This document shows, in pieces, positions 50,940-60,758 of a stretch of 64,000 bases of DNA. A program made the translations under genes and the position numbers. Numbering within the stretch: the first letter of the stretch is position 1; every line of letters begins with the position of its first letter. Below the pieces are notes generated by a model. The model worked only from the letters and a program-made list of their open reading frames with translations, had not been told where the DNA came from and searched no databases. The DNA is from Methanolobus sp. (GTDB taxonomy: Archaea; Halobacteriota; Methanosarcinia; Methanosarcinales; Methanosarcinaceae), in assembly GCA_030154025.1 (NCBI GenBank), contig JASKKT010000005.1, positions 1 to 64,000 of the forward strand, written 5' to 3'.

Positions 50940-52121
50940 ATGTCAATGACCATAGGACTTGCAGGAAAACCCAATGCGGGGAAATCCACATTCTTCAAGG
51001 CGGCCACAATGGCGGATGTGGAGATAGCGAATTATCCGTTCACCACCATCAATGCCAACCGCGGGGTAACCTATGTGCGCGCAGAGTGTCCCTGTGTCGA
51101 ACGGCCAAAGCGCTGCGGGCATTGCGTTGACGGTATACGCTACGTGCCTGTGGAGCTAATTGACGTCGCAGGGCTCGTGCCGGATGCCCATCTGGGGCGC
51201 GGGCTTGGCAACACCTTCCTGGACGAGCTCAGGCAGGCGCAGGCCATCATCCACGTCATTGACGCTTCGGGGGGCACTGACATCGAGGGCAATCCTATAG
51301 ACGTGGGCAGCCACAACCCGATGGATGACATTGATTTTCTCAACCGCGAGATAACCATGTGGATGTTCGGTATCCTCAAGCGCAACTGGGACAGGCTCGC
51401 GCGCAAGATACAGGCCGAAGGACTCAAGATCGAGAAAGTCCTCTCAGAACAGCTTGCCGGCGCAGGGGTTGACGAATATCAGGTGATATGTTCGCTATCC
51501 GAATGCAAGCTCGATCACAACCATGTCAAATGGAGCGATGAAGACCTTGTCAGGCTATGCGATGCCATGCGCATCCTCAGCAAGCCCATTATGATAGCAG
51601 CCAACAAGGCGGATATCGCCCCCACCGAATTTGTCAACAGTCTGAAGTCACTCGAGCAGATAGTGGTTCCCACAAGCGCAGCCGCCGAGGTCGTGCTCAG
51701 ATCCGCATCAAAGGGCGGAGCCATCAAGTACAACTCAGGGGATGAAGACTTCACCATAATCAGGCAGGATCTCACGCCCGCCCAGAAAAAAGGCCTGGAG
51801 AGCGTGCACGCCCTGCTCATGAAGACAGGCGGTACAGGCATCCAGGAATGCATCAACAGGGCGGTTTTCGAACTGCTCAACCTCATAGTCGTGTACCCGG
51901 TGGAGGATGAAGGCAAATGGTCCGACAAGAACGACAGGATGCTCCCTGACGCGTTCCTCATGAAGAAAGGCTCAACAGCCCACGACCTCGCCTACAAGAT
52001 ACATACCGACATTGGGAGCCATTTCCTTTATGCAGTGGATGCAAAGACAAAGATGCGCCTGGGCGAGAAGCACGAGCTCAACAATGGCGATGTTGTGAAG
52101 ATAGTATCCACCGCAAAGTGA
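50940..52121 (+). CDS. Obg/YchF-related GTP-binding protein (archaeal, TGS domain)
   Basis: GLAGKPNAGKSTFFKAAT G1; DVAGLVPDAHLGRGLGNTFLDELRQA; C-terminal TGS. Confidence 0.94.
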   Translation: MSMTIGLAGKPNAGKSTFFKAATMADVEIANYPFTTINANRGVTYVRAECPCVERPKRCGHCVDGIRYVPVELIDVAGLVPDAHLGRGLGNTFLDELRQAQAIIHVIDASGGTDIEGNPIDVGSHNPMDDIDFLNREITMWMFGILKRNWDRLARKIQAEGLKIEKVLSEQLAGAGVDEYQVICSLSECKLDHNHVKWSDEDLVRLCDAMRILSKPIMIAANKADIAPTEFVNSLKSLEQIVVPTSAAAEVVLRSASKGGAIKYNSGDEDFTIIRQDLTPAQKKGLESVHALLMKTGGTGIQECINRAVFELLNLIVVYPVEDEGKWSDKNDRMLPDAFLMKKGSTAHDLAYKIHTDIGSHFLYAVDAKTKMRLGEKHELNNGDVVKIVSTAK

Positions 52122-52170
52122 AAGCTCACCACAGGAACAAAACGGGGCAACACATCTTAAGGAATATTCC

Positions 52171-52836
52171 ATGAGCTTCATCACCTCGTTCTATGAGAAT
52201 TATCTCCTCGGCCAGATAGCAAGGTCATCTGCAAGAGTCCCCGGGCATGTATCCCTCGTGCTCTCCGAGACCGATCTGCTGCACGCCAACGGCCTTGGGA
52301 AGATGAAAGACTACATATCCTGGTGCAGGCAGCTGGACATCGGCATTACAAGCATCTATGTGGATGTGCTGGACACCGAGGAGCAGCTCAGGGCCGAGAT
52401 GATAGGAAAGCTCTCACAGAAGCTCTCGGACCTGCTCTCAAAAATGCCCTCTGAGATTGGCTATGATATCTACACAGCTGACGGCGAGCTCAGTGCCAGC
52501 AGGAAGGGGACGGAGCTACTGGTTTATATCTCGGTAGGATTCGGAGGACGAAAAGAAGTCACTAAAGCCGTGTTATCTGTTCTCTCAGATGTAAAGGAGG
52601 GGAAGATATCGCCTTCGGATATCACGGAGGCTACCATCGAGTCCCGGCTGAAGGTAAAGCATGAGCCGGACATCTTCATCCGCTCAGGAGGCAAGCACCT
52701 GTCGGATTTCCTTATCTGGCAGTCCGTATACTCTGAACTCTATTTTACGGATGTGAACTGGCGCAACATGAGGAAACTGGACATCCTCAGGATAATCCGG
52801 GATTTCCAGAAGAGACAGAGAAGGTTTGGAAAATAG
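52171..52836 (+). CDS. cis-Prenyltransferase (UppS)-like protein lacking N-terminal catalytic motif
   Basis: IRSGGKHLSDFLIWQSVYSELYFTDVNWRN matches UppS C-terminus; N-terminal DGNRRWA replaced by SETDLLHANG. Confidence 0.82.
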   Translation: MSFITSFYENYLLGQIARSSARVPGHVSLVLSETDLLHANGLGKMKDYISWCRQLDIGITSIYVDVLDTEEQLRAEMIGKLSQKLSDLLSKMPSEIGYDIYTADGELSASRKGTELLVYISVGFGGRKEVTKAVLSVLSDVKEGKISPSDITEATIESRLKVKHEPDIFIRSGGKHLSDFLIWQSVYSELYFTDVNWRNMRKLDILRIIRDFQKRQRRFGK

Positions 52837-52848
52837 TTCTGCAGGAGC

Positions 52849-53313
52849 CTAAGCCTCAGGAAGGGGAAGAGCATATATCTTCCTGCTCATAACGATCGCA
52901 TTATCATCCATATAATAGCCTGCAACAGTCCCGCTGACCTTAAAGCCATTATTTGAGTAGAATGCCTGTGAGCCGGTATTCTTTTCCCTGACCTCAAGCA
53001 CCATCTCGCGATAGCCGTAAAGCCTTACAAGATCGATACACCACTCAAGCAGCTCCGTGCCAATCCCCTGCCTGCGAAAATCCGGATGCACGGCAATGTT
53101 CTGGAGATGGGCTTTCCCTCTTGAATCACCAACCATGGCATATCCGAGGATAAGGCCTTCCTTCTCGTACACCACAAAGCCCGGATTATTGAGATGGGCC
53201 TTGAACAAAAAATCAGGCCAGGGTACGAGGAAACACAGGTTCTCTACCTGCACCATCTGAGGTATGTCAGCCAGTATAGCCCTGCGTATCATGTTCTCAT
53301 CCCGGACGTTCAA
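52849..53313 (-). CDS. rimI: RimI-like N-acetyltransferase (GNAT)
   Basis: VHPDFRRQGIGTELLEWCI; LEVREKNTGSQAFYSNNGFKVSGTVAGYY. Confidence 0.92.
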   Translation of the reverse strand: MNVRDENMIRRAILADIPQMVQVENLCFLVPWPDFLFKAHLNNPGFVVYEKEGLILGYAMVGDSRGKAHLQNIAVHPDFRRQGIGTELLEWCIDLVRLYGYREMVLEVREKNTGSQAFYSNNGFKVSGTVAGYYMDDNAIVMSRKIYALPLPEA

Positions 53314-53380
53314 TCATTTATGCAACTAGTATTTATAGTTAATACCTCCTGGATACACTAAGGAGTTTTAAGGAGCTGAA

Positions 53381-53893
53381 ATGTCGGCATTCGGAGTGAT
53401 AGTCTGTCCCAGCTGCAGGGAACACGCCCAGATACTTGAGCTTGGCGGAGCGAAGAGGACCAGATGCCAGAAATGCGGAGCATCCCTTGATATCCGCAAA
53501 CTGCGTATTCTCCAAACATCCGACAGCCTGGAAGAGGCGGTATCTGCAAGAACGGTCCTGCAGGCCAGAGTGCACAACCTGGAAGAGCAGATGAAGAGCG
53601 AGCTTGCGGTCAGGCCCGCAACCGAGGAGAACAGGGCATCCCTCGTATCAGATAAGCCGGAGATGGATCCCGCATGCCTTAAGGAAACGAGGCATCCTCC
53701 AAAAAGGAACCCCAGGCAGATAATCCTTAAGCTGCTCCGGTCAAACGGGGGACAGCTGGAGATCAGGGTTCTGGAAGCCCTTGCACTGGAGCATGGAGTA
53801 AATGAACAGCAGCTGGAGACCATCCTTGAGAAGATGAAAAGCTCCGGAGAGATGTACGAGCCCTCCGCAGGAAGGCTCTGTCTTGCAGAATGA
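53381..53893 (+). CDS. Zinc-ribbon protein, DUF5817-like N-terminus with wHTH-like C-terminus
   Basis: CPSCREHAQILELGGAKRTRCQKCGASLDIRKLRILQTSDSLEEAVSAR. Confidence 0.7.
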   Translation: MSAFGVIVCPSCREHAQILELGGAKRTRCQKCGASLDIRKLRILQTSDSLEEAVSARTVLQARVHNLEEQMKSELAVRPATEENRASLVSDKPEMDPACLKETRHPPKRNPRQIILKLLRSNGGQLEIRVLEALALEHGVNEQQLETILEKMKSSGEMYEPSAGRLCLAE

Positions 53894-54025
53894 AGCCTTC
53901 GGAAGGAACTGCCCGTATATTAAGGAGCTTATTAAATTACTTCTATACAAAAGATATATTTGAAATGAAGCCTTATATGTAATGTCTGAACGATTACAAA
54001 ACCCTGTAAACACCAGGTTGACTTC

Positions 54026-55321
54026 ATGCTATCAGGTAAGAACATGTCCGATACAACGTTTGATATCATTGAACTGCTGCTTACTGCACAAATATATAAC
54101 AAATACCCGCAACTGGATGTGAACGACCTTCCCAAGAACATCCGTAAGTACTACTGGAACAGGGAACAGAGAACCGTACCCAAACCCATCAGAGTGAAAA
54201 CACTGGACATTGAAAAGGTGTTCGAGATCAGCAAGATAAACGGCATGCTGAACTCGCTGCCCTTTGTCAGCATAGATGAAGTGGATTTCTCGGTCAAGAT
54301 CACAGCCCTTGAAGTGGGCGCGGACTGGTTCCAGAAGAGGGAAGGAGCAATGGACAGGATCTCCCAGAATCCCACACTGGCCTACTACTACGAGAAGAAG
54401 CATGTGAGTGGTGCGGACTACGGCACCGCCAGGACAAAGGTCAGGCCCAAGGAAGTGGACCGGGAATGGATAGAGTCCCTCATGCAGGAGATAGAGAAGG
54501 AGGAGGGAGGCGCAGACATGCTCAAGCTTGCCCATATCAGCGCTCCGGAGGATATCCGGCAGACACTGAAAGATTTTATCCTCACCCCTGCCCAGGAGGA
54601 CGATGTCCGCAAGATAGTCAAGGCTATCCAGTACAGGGAATATCTGAAGCGCATCGGCCTATACGATGTGGGGAAGATCCTCATGGTGGGACCTCCTGGA
54701 ACCGGAAAGACATCACTTGCAAAGGCAATGTCAGAGTATCTTGCCATCCCCTTTGTGGAAGTGCGCCTGTCCATGATCACTGACCAGTACCTGGGTGAGA
54801 CAGCCAAGAACATCGACAGGGTATTCTCACTTGCAAAAAGATTGAACCCCTGCATACTTTTCATCGATGAGTTCGATTTCATCGCAAAGACCCGTTCCTC
54901 GGATGAACATGCAGCCCTGAAGAGAGCGGTCAACACCCTGCTCAAGGCCATCGATGGCATCAGCCTTACCAATGACGGCGTGCTCCTGCTGGCTGCCACC
55001 AACCATCCCAAGATGCTTGATACAGCTGCATGGAGACGCTTTGATGACATCATGCAGTTCCCTCTTCCGGATACCGATATGCGCAAGAAGATACTCGACA
55101 TCGTTACAAAGGAGATCCAGGGAGAATTCGACACGCAGGAGATCGCATCCCTTACGCATGGCTACAGCGGCTCAGACCTGCGTATGGTCATCAGGGAATG
55201 TGTGCTCAGCGCACTTGTGACCGAGCGCATGGAGCTGAACCAGAAAGACCTGCTCAGTGCCATTGCAAAGTTTGACGAGCGGGCAATGCTCAAGACCAAT
55301 GAGTACGACGCTACGACCTAA
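54026..55321 (+). CDS. AAA+ ATPase (FtsH/Cdc48-like single AAA domain)
   Basis: [49 protein letters not shown]. Confidence 0.92.
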   Translation: MLSGKNMSDTTFDIIELLLTAQIYNKYPQLDVNDLPKNIRKYYWNREQRTVPKPIRVKTLDIEKVFEISKINGMLNSLPFVSIDEVDFSVKITALEVGADWFQKREGAMDRISQNPTLAYYYEKKHVSGADYGTARTKVRPKEVDREWIESLMQEIEKEEGGADMLKLAHISAPEDIRQTLKDFILTPAQEDDVRKIVKAIQYREYLKRIGLYDVGKILMVGPPGTGKTSLAKAMSEYLAIPFVEVRLSMITDQYLGETAKNIDRVFSLAKRLNPCILFIDEFDFIAKTRSSDEHAALKRAVNTLLKAIDGISLTNDGVLLLAATNHPKMLDTAAWRRFDDIMQFPLPDTDMRKKILDIVTKEIQGEFDTQEIASLTHGYSGSDLRMVIRECVLSALVTERMELNQKDLLSAIAKFDERAMLKTNEYDATT

Positions 55322-56071
55322 GTGGTTTCCATGAGAATAACGCTTCTGGGCACAGGTGACGCTACCGGAACGCCTGTTATCGGATGCAGTTGCCCCACAT
55401 GCCAGGATGCGCACTGCGGAGGCAAGAGTCGGAGAAGCAGGGCTGCGGTGCTGGTGGAGTCGGACAGCGGTGCGGTCCTGATAGACACGGGGCCGGATCT
55501 GCGGGCCCAGATGCTCGAACACGGGATTGGGCGCATTGACGGAGTTATATGGACTCACGCCCATTATGACCATTTTGCAGGCTTTCCCGAATTCCACAGG
55601 GTACAGTACAATGTAGATGTATACGGATTGAAAGAAACTGTGGGCTATATATTCGACTACCTGAAATTCATGCACCCGAAAAGGCACATTGTGTCTCCCT
55701 GCGAACCCTTCAGCCTGATAGGACTGGAATTTACCCTGTTCGAGGTGATTCATCCGCCTGCAAAGAAGCCTGTGGGGGTCATCATAAGGCATGCCGGGAA
55801 AAAGGTAGTGATAACCGGGGATTCCCAGAGGAACATTCCCAAAAGAAGCATTCAGCACATCATGGACCCGGACCTGCTGATAACAGATGCCATAGTGCCT
55901 CCCACCGTAGGAGTCAAGAAGCACATGAACACGGAGGAGGCATCGGACCTTGCCAGGGAGATCGGGGCAAAGGAAGTCATATTCACTCACCTAAGCCACT
56001 TCTTCAAACCGCACGATGAGGCGGCAAAGGAATATCCCCTGGCCTATGACGGCATGAGCTTTGAATTATAA
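55322..56071 (+). CDS. MBL-fold metallohydrolase, PhnP-like
   Basis: GTGDATGTPVIGCSCPTCQDA; THAHYDHFAGFPEF; VVITGDSQ; FTHLSHFFKPHDE. Confidence 0.9.
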   Translation: MVSMRITLLGTGDATGTPVIGCSCPTCQDAHCGGKSRRSRAAVLVESDSGAVLIDTGPDLRAQMLEHGIGRIDGVIWTHAHYDHFAGFPEFHRVQYNVDVYGLKETVGYIFDYLKFMHPKRHIVSPCEPFSLIGLEFTLFEVIHPPAKKPVGVIIRHAGKKVVITGDSQRNIPKRSIQHIMDPDLLITDAIVPPTVGVKKHMNTEEASDLAREIGAKEVIFTHLSHFFKPHDEAAKEYPLAYDGMSFEL

Positions 56072-56099
56072 AGAAGGGAGCAGGATCCCGCATCTGCAA

Positions 56100-57047
56100 T
56101 CATTTCTTTTTCTTCTTATCCCGATCACTATACCGGCCCTCAACATCCTGTCTTATCCTGACAAGTCTCTTTCTCTCACGCCTGTATCCTGAAAGCACAA
56201 GGAACGCCGCCATTCCCAGGACAAGGGTCGCAATCAGAAGACCCCTGGGTGCTGACTCCGAATAGTACTTGACACTTATTGCACGGGGTATCTGTTCTAC
56301 CTGGGAGTCTGTGTTGTTAGAGAAGCTCTGCAGCCTTTCAAGTATGCTGCTGGAAGCCGTTCCGGGGCTTATCCAGACAAGGTTGCTCCTGCCATAGGAA
56401 TCATAATATATCTCATCGGGTGCGGGAGTTGTCTTACCGATCAGGAGGTTACCTGTGGTGTAGCCCTCCGGTATAACGAAGCGCACAACAGATGGCGGTG
56501 TTGTGATATGCAGGAAATCCTGGCCCCTGGGGGTTGACATCGTGAAGGCCACAAAGCCTGTTACAGGCTCACTGAACTTAAGATATATGTGTTTCTGCCC
56601 GCGAACCACATTCTCAGAAAGAGTGTAGTTCACAGGGGTGGCTTCAGATGATGCTGAAAGCTCCTCGAACAAACGGGCAGACGCACTAACATTACCGGAA
56701 CTGCTTGCAATGACAGCAATGTCTGTTACAGGCTCCTCATTGGAGGAACTCAGGTCCTCAAGGGGTATTATGTCTATGACAGATTCATTCTCTACCATGT
56801 AGACAACATTTGTCTGGCCTTTTCGGGATAGATAGAATGTGGCAGTGGGCAGGAAATCCCCATCGATGAAACTGTGGTTGGTGAATGCCTCGATCTCATA
56901 GGAGGATATGTTCCCCATACTGGTCTGCTGGTCAACAGGAACAAGATCATCGATGCAGCCTACTGCAAGGAAAAGGAGCATAAGGATGCAAAATGCCATT
57001 ATGGTACGCTTTTTCATCATTACACAATCTGCGAGATATTTAATCAA
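56100..57047 (-). CDS. DUF5803-like membrane-anchored lipoprotein
   Basis: Lipobox LFLAVGC; C-terminal TM and basic tail. Confidence 0.7.
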   Translation of the reverse strand: MIKYLADCVMMKKRTIMAFCILMLLFLAVGCIDDLVPVDQQTSMGNISSYEIEAFTNHSFIDGDFLPTATFYLSRKGQTNVVYMVENESVIDIIPLEDLSSSNEEPVTDIAVIASSSGNVSASARLFEELSASSEATPVNYTLSENVVRGQKHIYLKFSEPVTGFVAFTMSTPRGQDFLHITTPPSVVRFVIPEGYTTGNLLIGKTTPAPDEIYYDSYGRSNLVWISPGTASSSILERLQSFSNNTDSQVEQIPRAISVKYYSESAPRGLLIATLVLGMAAFLVLSGYRRERKRLVRIRQDVEGRYSDRDKKKKK

Positions 57048-57092
57048 GATATCGCTGCTTTCATGAGGACTGCTTACAGGCTGCAGGCGAGT

Positions 57093-57884
57093 TCAAACAA
57101 TAAGCCTTTTCCTCATCAAGTTTATCGAAAGCAACAACAGGACAGCACAGACAACCACAATCCATGCGAGATCGAAGAGTATCACAGGCTCAAGCGTACC
57201 ATAGCCTATGAGCCGAATGCCGTTGACAATGTGCGTAAGCGGCAGGAAAGCTATGGCAAAGTACTGTATGGGTTCAGGAAGTGCGTTCAGCGGGAAGAAG
57301 GTGCCGCTGAAAAGGAACATGGGAGTGATGAACAACAGCACAGGATAGTTAATAGACATTATATTGGGAGTTACTGCCGTGAAACACATGCCAATAGCAC
57401 CGAAAAGCAGGCCACCCAGGAACGCGAATGGTATTATGAGCAATGCGTAGCGTATGTCTATCAGCCCGAACAGTGCTATCACGGGGATCATCACAGTGGC
57501 ATTCACCATGCTCCTGGTGGCACCCCAGAGCAGTTCCCCTGCGATCACATCCTCGATTGTCACCGGAGTTGCGATAATGGCATCAAAGGTCTTCTGGTAG
57601 TACATGCGCACATAGGAGCCGTAGCTGCATTCGAAGAAAGAGGCATACATCACGGAGATGGATATGAGTGCGGGTGCTATAAATTTAGCATAGGGTACGC
57701 CATCAATACTTTCGACAAATCTCCCCAGCCCGAATCCCAGCGCCACCAGGTAGAGCAGAGGCTCAAGGAAGGGAGGAAGGAAGTTGAGCTTGATATCCTT
57801 CGCGAAAACATCCTTGTTCCGCTGCCAGACCGCATATGATTTGGAACTCACCTTCGGAAGCCGGAAATATTCGGATATTCTCAT
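57093..57884 (-). CDS. ABC-2 type transporter permease
   Basis: Six-TM permease partner of upstream ATPase; FLFSGTFFPLNALPEPIQYFAIAFLPLTHIVNGIR. Confidence 0.93.
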   Translation of the reverse strand: MRISEYFRLPKVSSKSYAVWQRNKDVFAKDIKLNFLPPFLEPLLYLVALGFGLGRFVESIDGVPYAKFIAPALISISVMYASFFECSYGSYVRMYYQKTFDAIIATPVTIEDVIAGELLWGATRSMVNATVMIPVIALFGLIDIRYALLIIPFAFLGGLLFGAIGMCFTAVTPNIMSINYPVLLFITPMFLFSGTFFPLNALPEPIQYFAIAFLPLTHIVNGIRLIGYGTLEPVILFDLAWIVVVCAVLLLLSINLMRKRLIV

Positions 57885-58786
57885 TCCCTGAGCCTCCTTC
57901 CCGTCATCTTGAGGAAAACGTCCTCAAGGGTTGCGGGCCTTGCACTCAGCTTTGATATGGAGCACTCCATTGTCAGGTACTCAGCTATCTGCTTGGGGTT
58001 GTCTGTGTAGACATGCACCAGTTCACCTATGACCTCGTAGTTGGCCTCTTTCATCTCCAGACACCTGATAAGTTCCGGATCCTTCTCAGCCTCGACAATA
58101 CCGGAACCCACATATTCCCTGATGACCTGCGAGGGACTGCCTTCCACAAGGATCTTCCCGTAATCCATCACAACCAGCCTGTCGCAGAGTTTCTCGACCT
58201 CGTCAAGATAATGGGATGTCAGCACCACTGTCACTCCCTGTTTTTTCAGGGCCCGGAGCTTGTCCCATATCATGTGCCGAGCCTGTGGGTCCAGGCCTAC
58301 TGTAGGCTCATCCAGTATCAGCATCCGAGGGCGGTTTATAAGCGCACGGGCAAGTATGAGACGGCGTTTCATCCCTCCTGAAAGGCTTTCGGTCATTGTG
58401 TCCTTCTTGTCCTCCAGATGAACGAACTCCAGCAACTCAGTGGCCCTTCTTTCGGCCTCGTCGCGGGGTATGTCGAAGTATCTTGAGAACACAACAAGGT
58501 TCTCATACACCGTGAAATCCATGTCAAGGTTGTTCTCCTGGGGAACCACCCCCAGATGGGATTTTATTTCCCTGGGATGCGACATGGCATCCATCCCGAA
58601 TATCTCCAGGCTGCCTGAAGTAACGGGAGAAACGCACTGGATCATGCGCATGGTAGTGGTCTTTCCGGCACCATTGGGCCCCAGGAAACCGAACATCTCC
58701 CCTTCCTCTATAGAGAAGGTTATGTTGTCCACCGCAAGAGTATCCTTATATTTCTTTACGAGACCCCTGGCGACTATCACCGGCAC
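57881..58786 (-). CDS. ABC-2 transporter ATP-binding protein
   Basis: GPNGAGKTTTMRMIQ; LSGGMKRRLILARAL; DEPTVGLDP. Confidence 0.95.
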   Translation of the reverse strand: MPVIVARGLVKKYKDTLAVDNITFSIEEGEMFGFLGPNGAGKTTTMRMIQCVSPVTSGSLEIFGMDAMSHPREIKSHLGVVPQENNLDMDFTVYENLVVFSRYFDIPRDEAERRATELLEFVHLEDKKDTMTESLSGGMKRRLILARALINRPRMLILDEPTVGLDPQARHMIWDKLRALKKQGVTVVLTSHYLDEVEKLCDRLVVMDYGKILVEGSPSQVIREYVGSGIVEAEKDPELIRCLEMKEANYEVIGELVHVYTDNPKQIAEYLTMECSISKLSARPATLEDVFLKMTGRRLRE

Positions 58787-58895
58787 TATGAATCACCCTT
58801 ATGCAAGTTGAGGGGAATATTCTTATCCTTTTCGATTTACTGTCCGTACCCGGGGAGAAGCGAACCGGTTTTTAACATAAAGATAGAATAGTGAT

Positions 58896-59324
58896 ATGAG
58901 GAACAAAATGGCTGAACTGAAGAACCTGATAGATACCGCAAGAGAGAAAGGGGCATTCCCAACTCTTATCAAAGCTGCGGAAGTGCTTGGTCTTATTGAC
59001 AAGTACAGCAAGGAAGGACCATATACTGTGTTCGCGCCGGTGGAGTCCGCTTTTGAGACCATCCCTGCCGAGGTCATAGATGAGTCATTCGAGGACCATC
59101 CATATCTGCTGGGGATAATCAATTACCACATAGTGAAAGGGAAATACACCACAGCTGACCTGAAGGATCTCACATCCCTGGAGACCGTTAGTGGCAAGGC
59201 CCTGAAGATTACAAGTGATGCAACGAAAGGTGGCTTCAGGATCGATACCGCAAGGATAATAGAAGCGGATATCGAGTGCACCAACGGCATCATCCACGCT
59301 ATTGACGAGATACTTATTCCATAA
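58896..59324 (+). CDS. Fasciclin domain protein
   Basis: EGPYTVFAPVESAFETIPAEVI; GIINYHIVKGKYTTADL; IEADIECTNGIIHAIDEILIP. Confidence 0.94.
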   Translation: MRNKMAELKNLIDTAREKGAFPTLIKAAEVLGLIDKYSKEGPYTVFAPVESAFETIPAEVIDESFEDHPYLLGIINYHIVKGKYTTADLKDLTSLETVSGKALKITSDATKGGFRIDTARIIEADIECTNGIIHAIDEILIP

Positions 59325-59453
59325 ATGTCTACTGTAAGAAAAGTTCTTTAAGCCATAAGTGTCTAAATGATATTGTCGATCGATCTTGCGGAAGGCCCGG
59401 GATACTATCTCAAGCATTCTTTTGACCGCTTGATGGACAGGTGGGATAAGATA

Positions 59454-59633
59454 ATGAATGGCAGAAGAAGTAGTGGTGGCTTCAGGCCAAGTGGTCCGAG
59501 GGAAATGCATAAGGCAATATGCGGAGACTGTGGCCAGGAAACAGAAGTTCCTTTTGTACCGGACCCGGACAGGCCCGTGTACTGCGGGGAATGCTACAGG
59601 AAACATAAACCCAGCACGCCCAGGAAATTCTGA
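59454..59633 (+). CDS. Small CxxC zinc-binding protein
   Basis: MHKAICGDCGQETEVPFVPDPDRPVYCGECYRKHKP. Confidence 0.85.
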   Translation: MNGRRSSGGFRPSGPREMHKAICGDCGQETEVPFVPDPDRPVYCGECYRKHKPSTPRKF

Positions 59634-59795
59634 GCTGCGTGGAATTGTAGTACAGCTTATTCAACCGACCCTGTATTGATTAAGCTGGAAGTATTTTTTA
59701 ATGATACCTGAAGTCAGAGCTATTTGATTTTAAATTCATGTGTTGCCTTAAAAAGGATACTTTATAAGATGCTCAATCGTAAAAACAGTTAATAG

Positions 59796-59818
59796 AATGG
59801 TGGGACCGCGGAGATTTG
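59796..59818 (-). repeat. Truncated tRNA-Pro 3'-end copy (AATGGTGGGACCGCGGAGATTTG)
   Basis: Exact 23-bp direct repeat of 59902-59924, the 3' end of tRNA-Pro. Confidence 0.85.
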
Positions 59819-59849
59819 CAACCCAGACTACGCTTCTGGAGCGCGAGAA

Positions 59850-59876
59850 GAGGTATTACACTCCGTGTAATACCTC
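59850..59876. repeat. Perfect 12-bp inverted repeat hairpin GAGGTATTACAC-TCC-GTGTAATACCTC
   Basis: Read directly between the two tRNA-Pro 3'-end copies. Confidence 0.9.
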
Positions 59877-59903
59877 AACAATTAAAATTGAATCAAATTA
59901 AAA

Positions 59904-59981
59904 TGGTGGGACCGCGGAGATTTGAACTCCGGTCGCTAGACCCCCAGCCTAACAGGATGGACCAGGCTACCCTACGATCCC
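59904..59981 (-). tRNA. tRNA-Pro (anticodon GGG), CCA encoded
   Basis: GGGATCG...CTGGGGG loop...CCGGAGTTCAAATCTCCG...CGGTCCCACCA cloverleaf by hand. Confidence 0.92.
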
Positions 59982-60014
59982 GCAGGAATGATACTTAATA
60001 CGCGTACCAGTATT

Positions 60015-60758
60015 TCACTCTTTCTGATGGTCCGGTCCTGAACCGAGCCAGGTGTTATAAGCTTTTACTACTTCCTCGCCTTCGACAAAGACCAGACCCT
60101 TATCTTTTCCGTACCTGATGGCATCTTCTTTCGAGAGGGCACGGCCCGTGTTGTCGTCCAGCATCTCACAGACGACCATGGCAGGAGTTATGCCTGCTAT
60201 CTTGGCAAGGGCAATGGATAGTTCAGTCTGGCCCATGCGCTCATGGACAAGCTTTCCGGCTGCACGCAGGATTGCAACATGGCCGGGTGTGCGGAACTCC
60301 TTACCGAAGTCAGGTACCTCGCCGTCAAGAGCCCTGTCTACGATATCCCCCAGTTTGTTGATGGTCAGCGCCCTGTCATTGTCGGGAATGCCGGTGCGGG
60401 TATCCCTGTGGTTGACCCATATCGAGAAGGAAGAGCGTGAATCGTACTTGAGGTCCCCGCCCTTTTCCACGATGTTGCCCAGGGAATTGCTGGACTGCCT
60501 GGCCTCACGGAGGATATCCGCCATGAAGGGTAGGCCCAGTTTCTCTGAGGCATGGGGATCGAGAGCCACACAGATAAGGCCGCCTGCATCCTTGCGCATC
60601 CACTTCACGTCTGATGGGGTGACCGCCTTTGCAGGGATTGTGAAATCGGTTTCCGCTTCACGGCCCTCCATATCGAAAAGAAGTATCATCCTGCCGTTCT
60701 GCAGGGCCTCTATAGCCTTGTTTATGTTCTCACTGTATCCGTTTGAAACCATTCTCAC
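60015..60758 (-). CDS. ribB: 3,4-dihydroxy-2-butanone 4-phosphate synthase RibB
   Basis: GRMILLFDMEGREAETDFTIPA; PGHVAILRAAGKLVHERMGQTELSIALAKIAGITPAMVVCEMLDD. Confidence 0.95.
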   Translation of the reverse strand: MRMVSNGYSENINKAIEALQNGRMILLFDMEGREAETDFTIPAKAVTPSDVKWMRKDAGGLICVALDPHASEKLGLPFMADILREARQSSNSLGNIVEKGGDLKYDSRSSFSIWVNHRDTRTGIPDNDRALTINKLGDIVDRALDGEVPDFGKEFRTPGHVAILRAAGKLVHERMGQTELSIALAKIAGITPAMVVCEMLDDNTGRALSKEDAIRYGKDKGLVFVEGEEVVKAYNTWLGSGPDHQKE

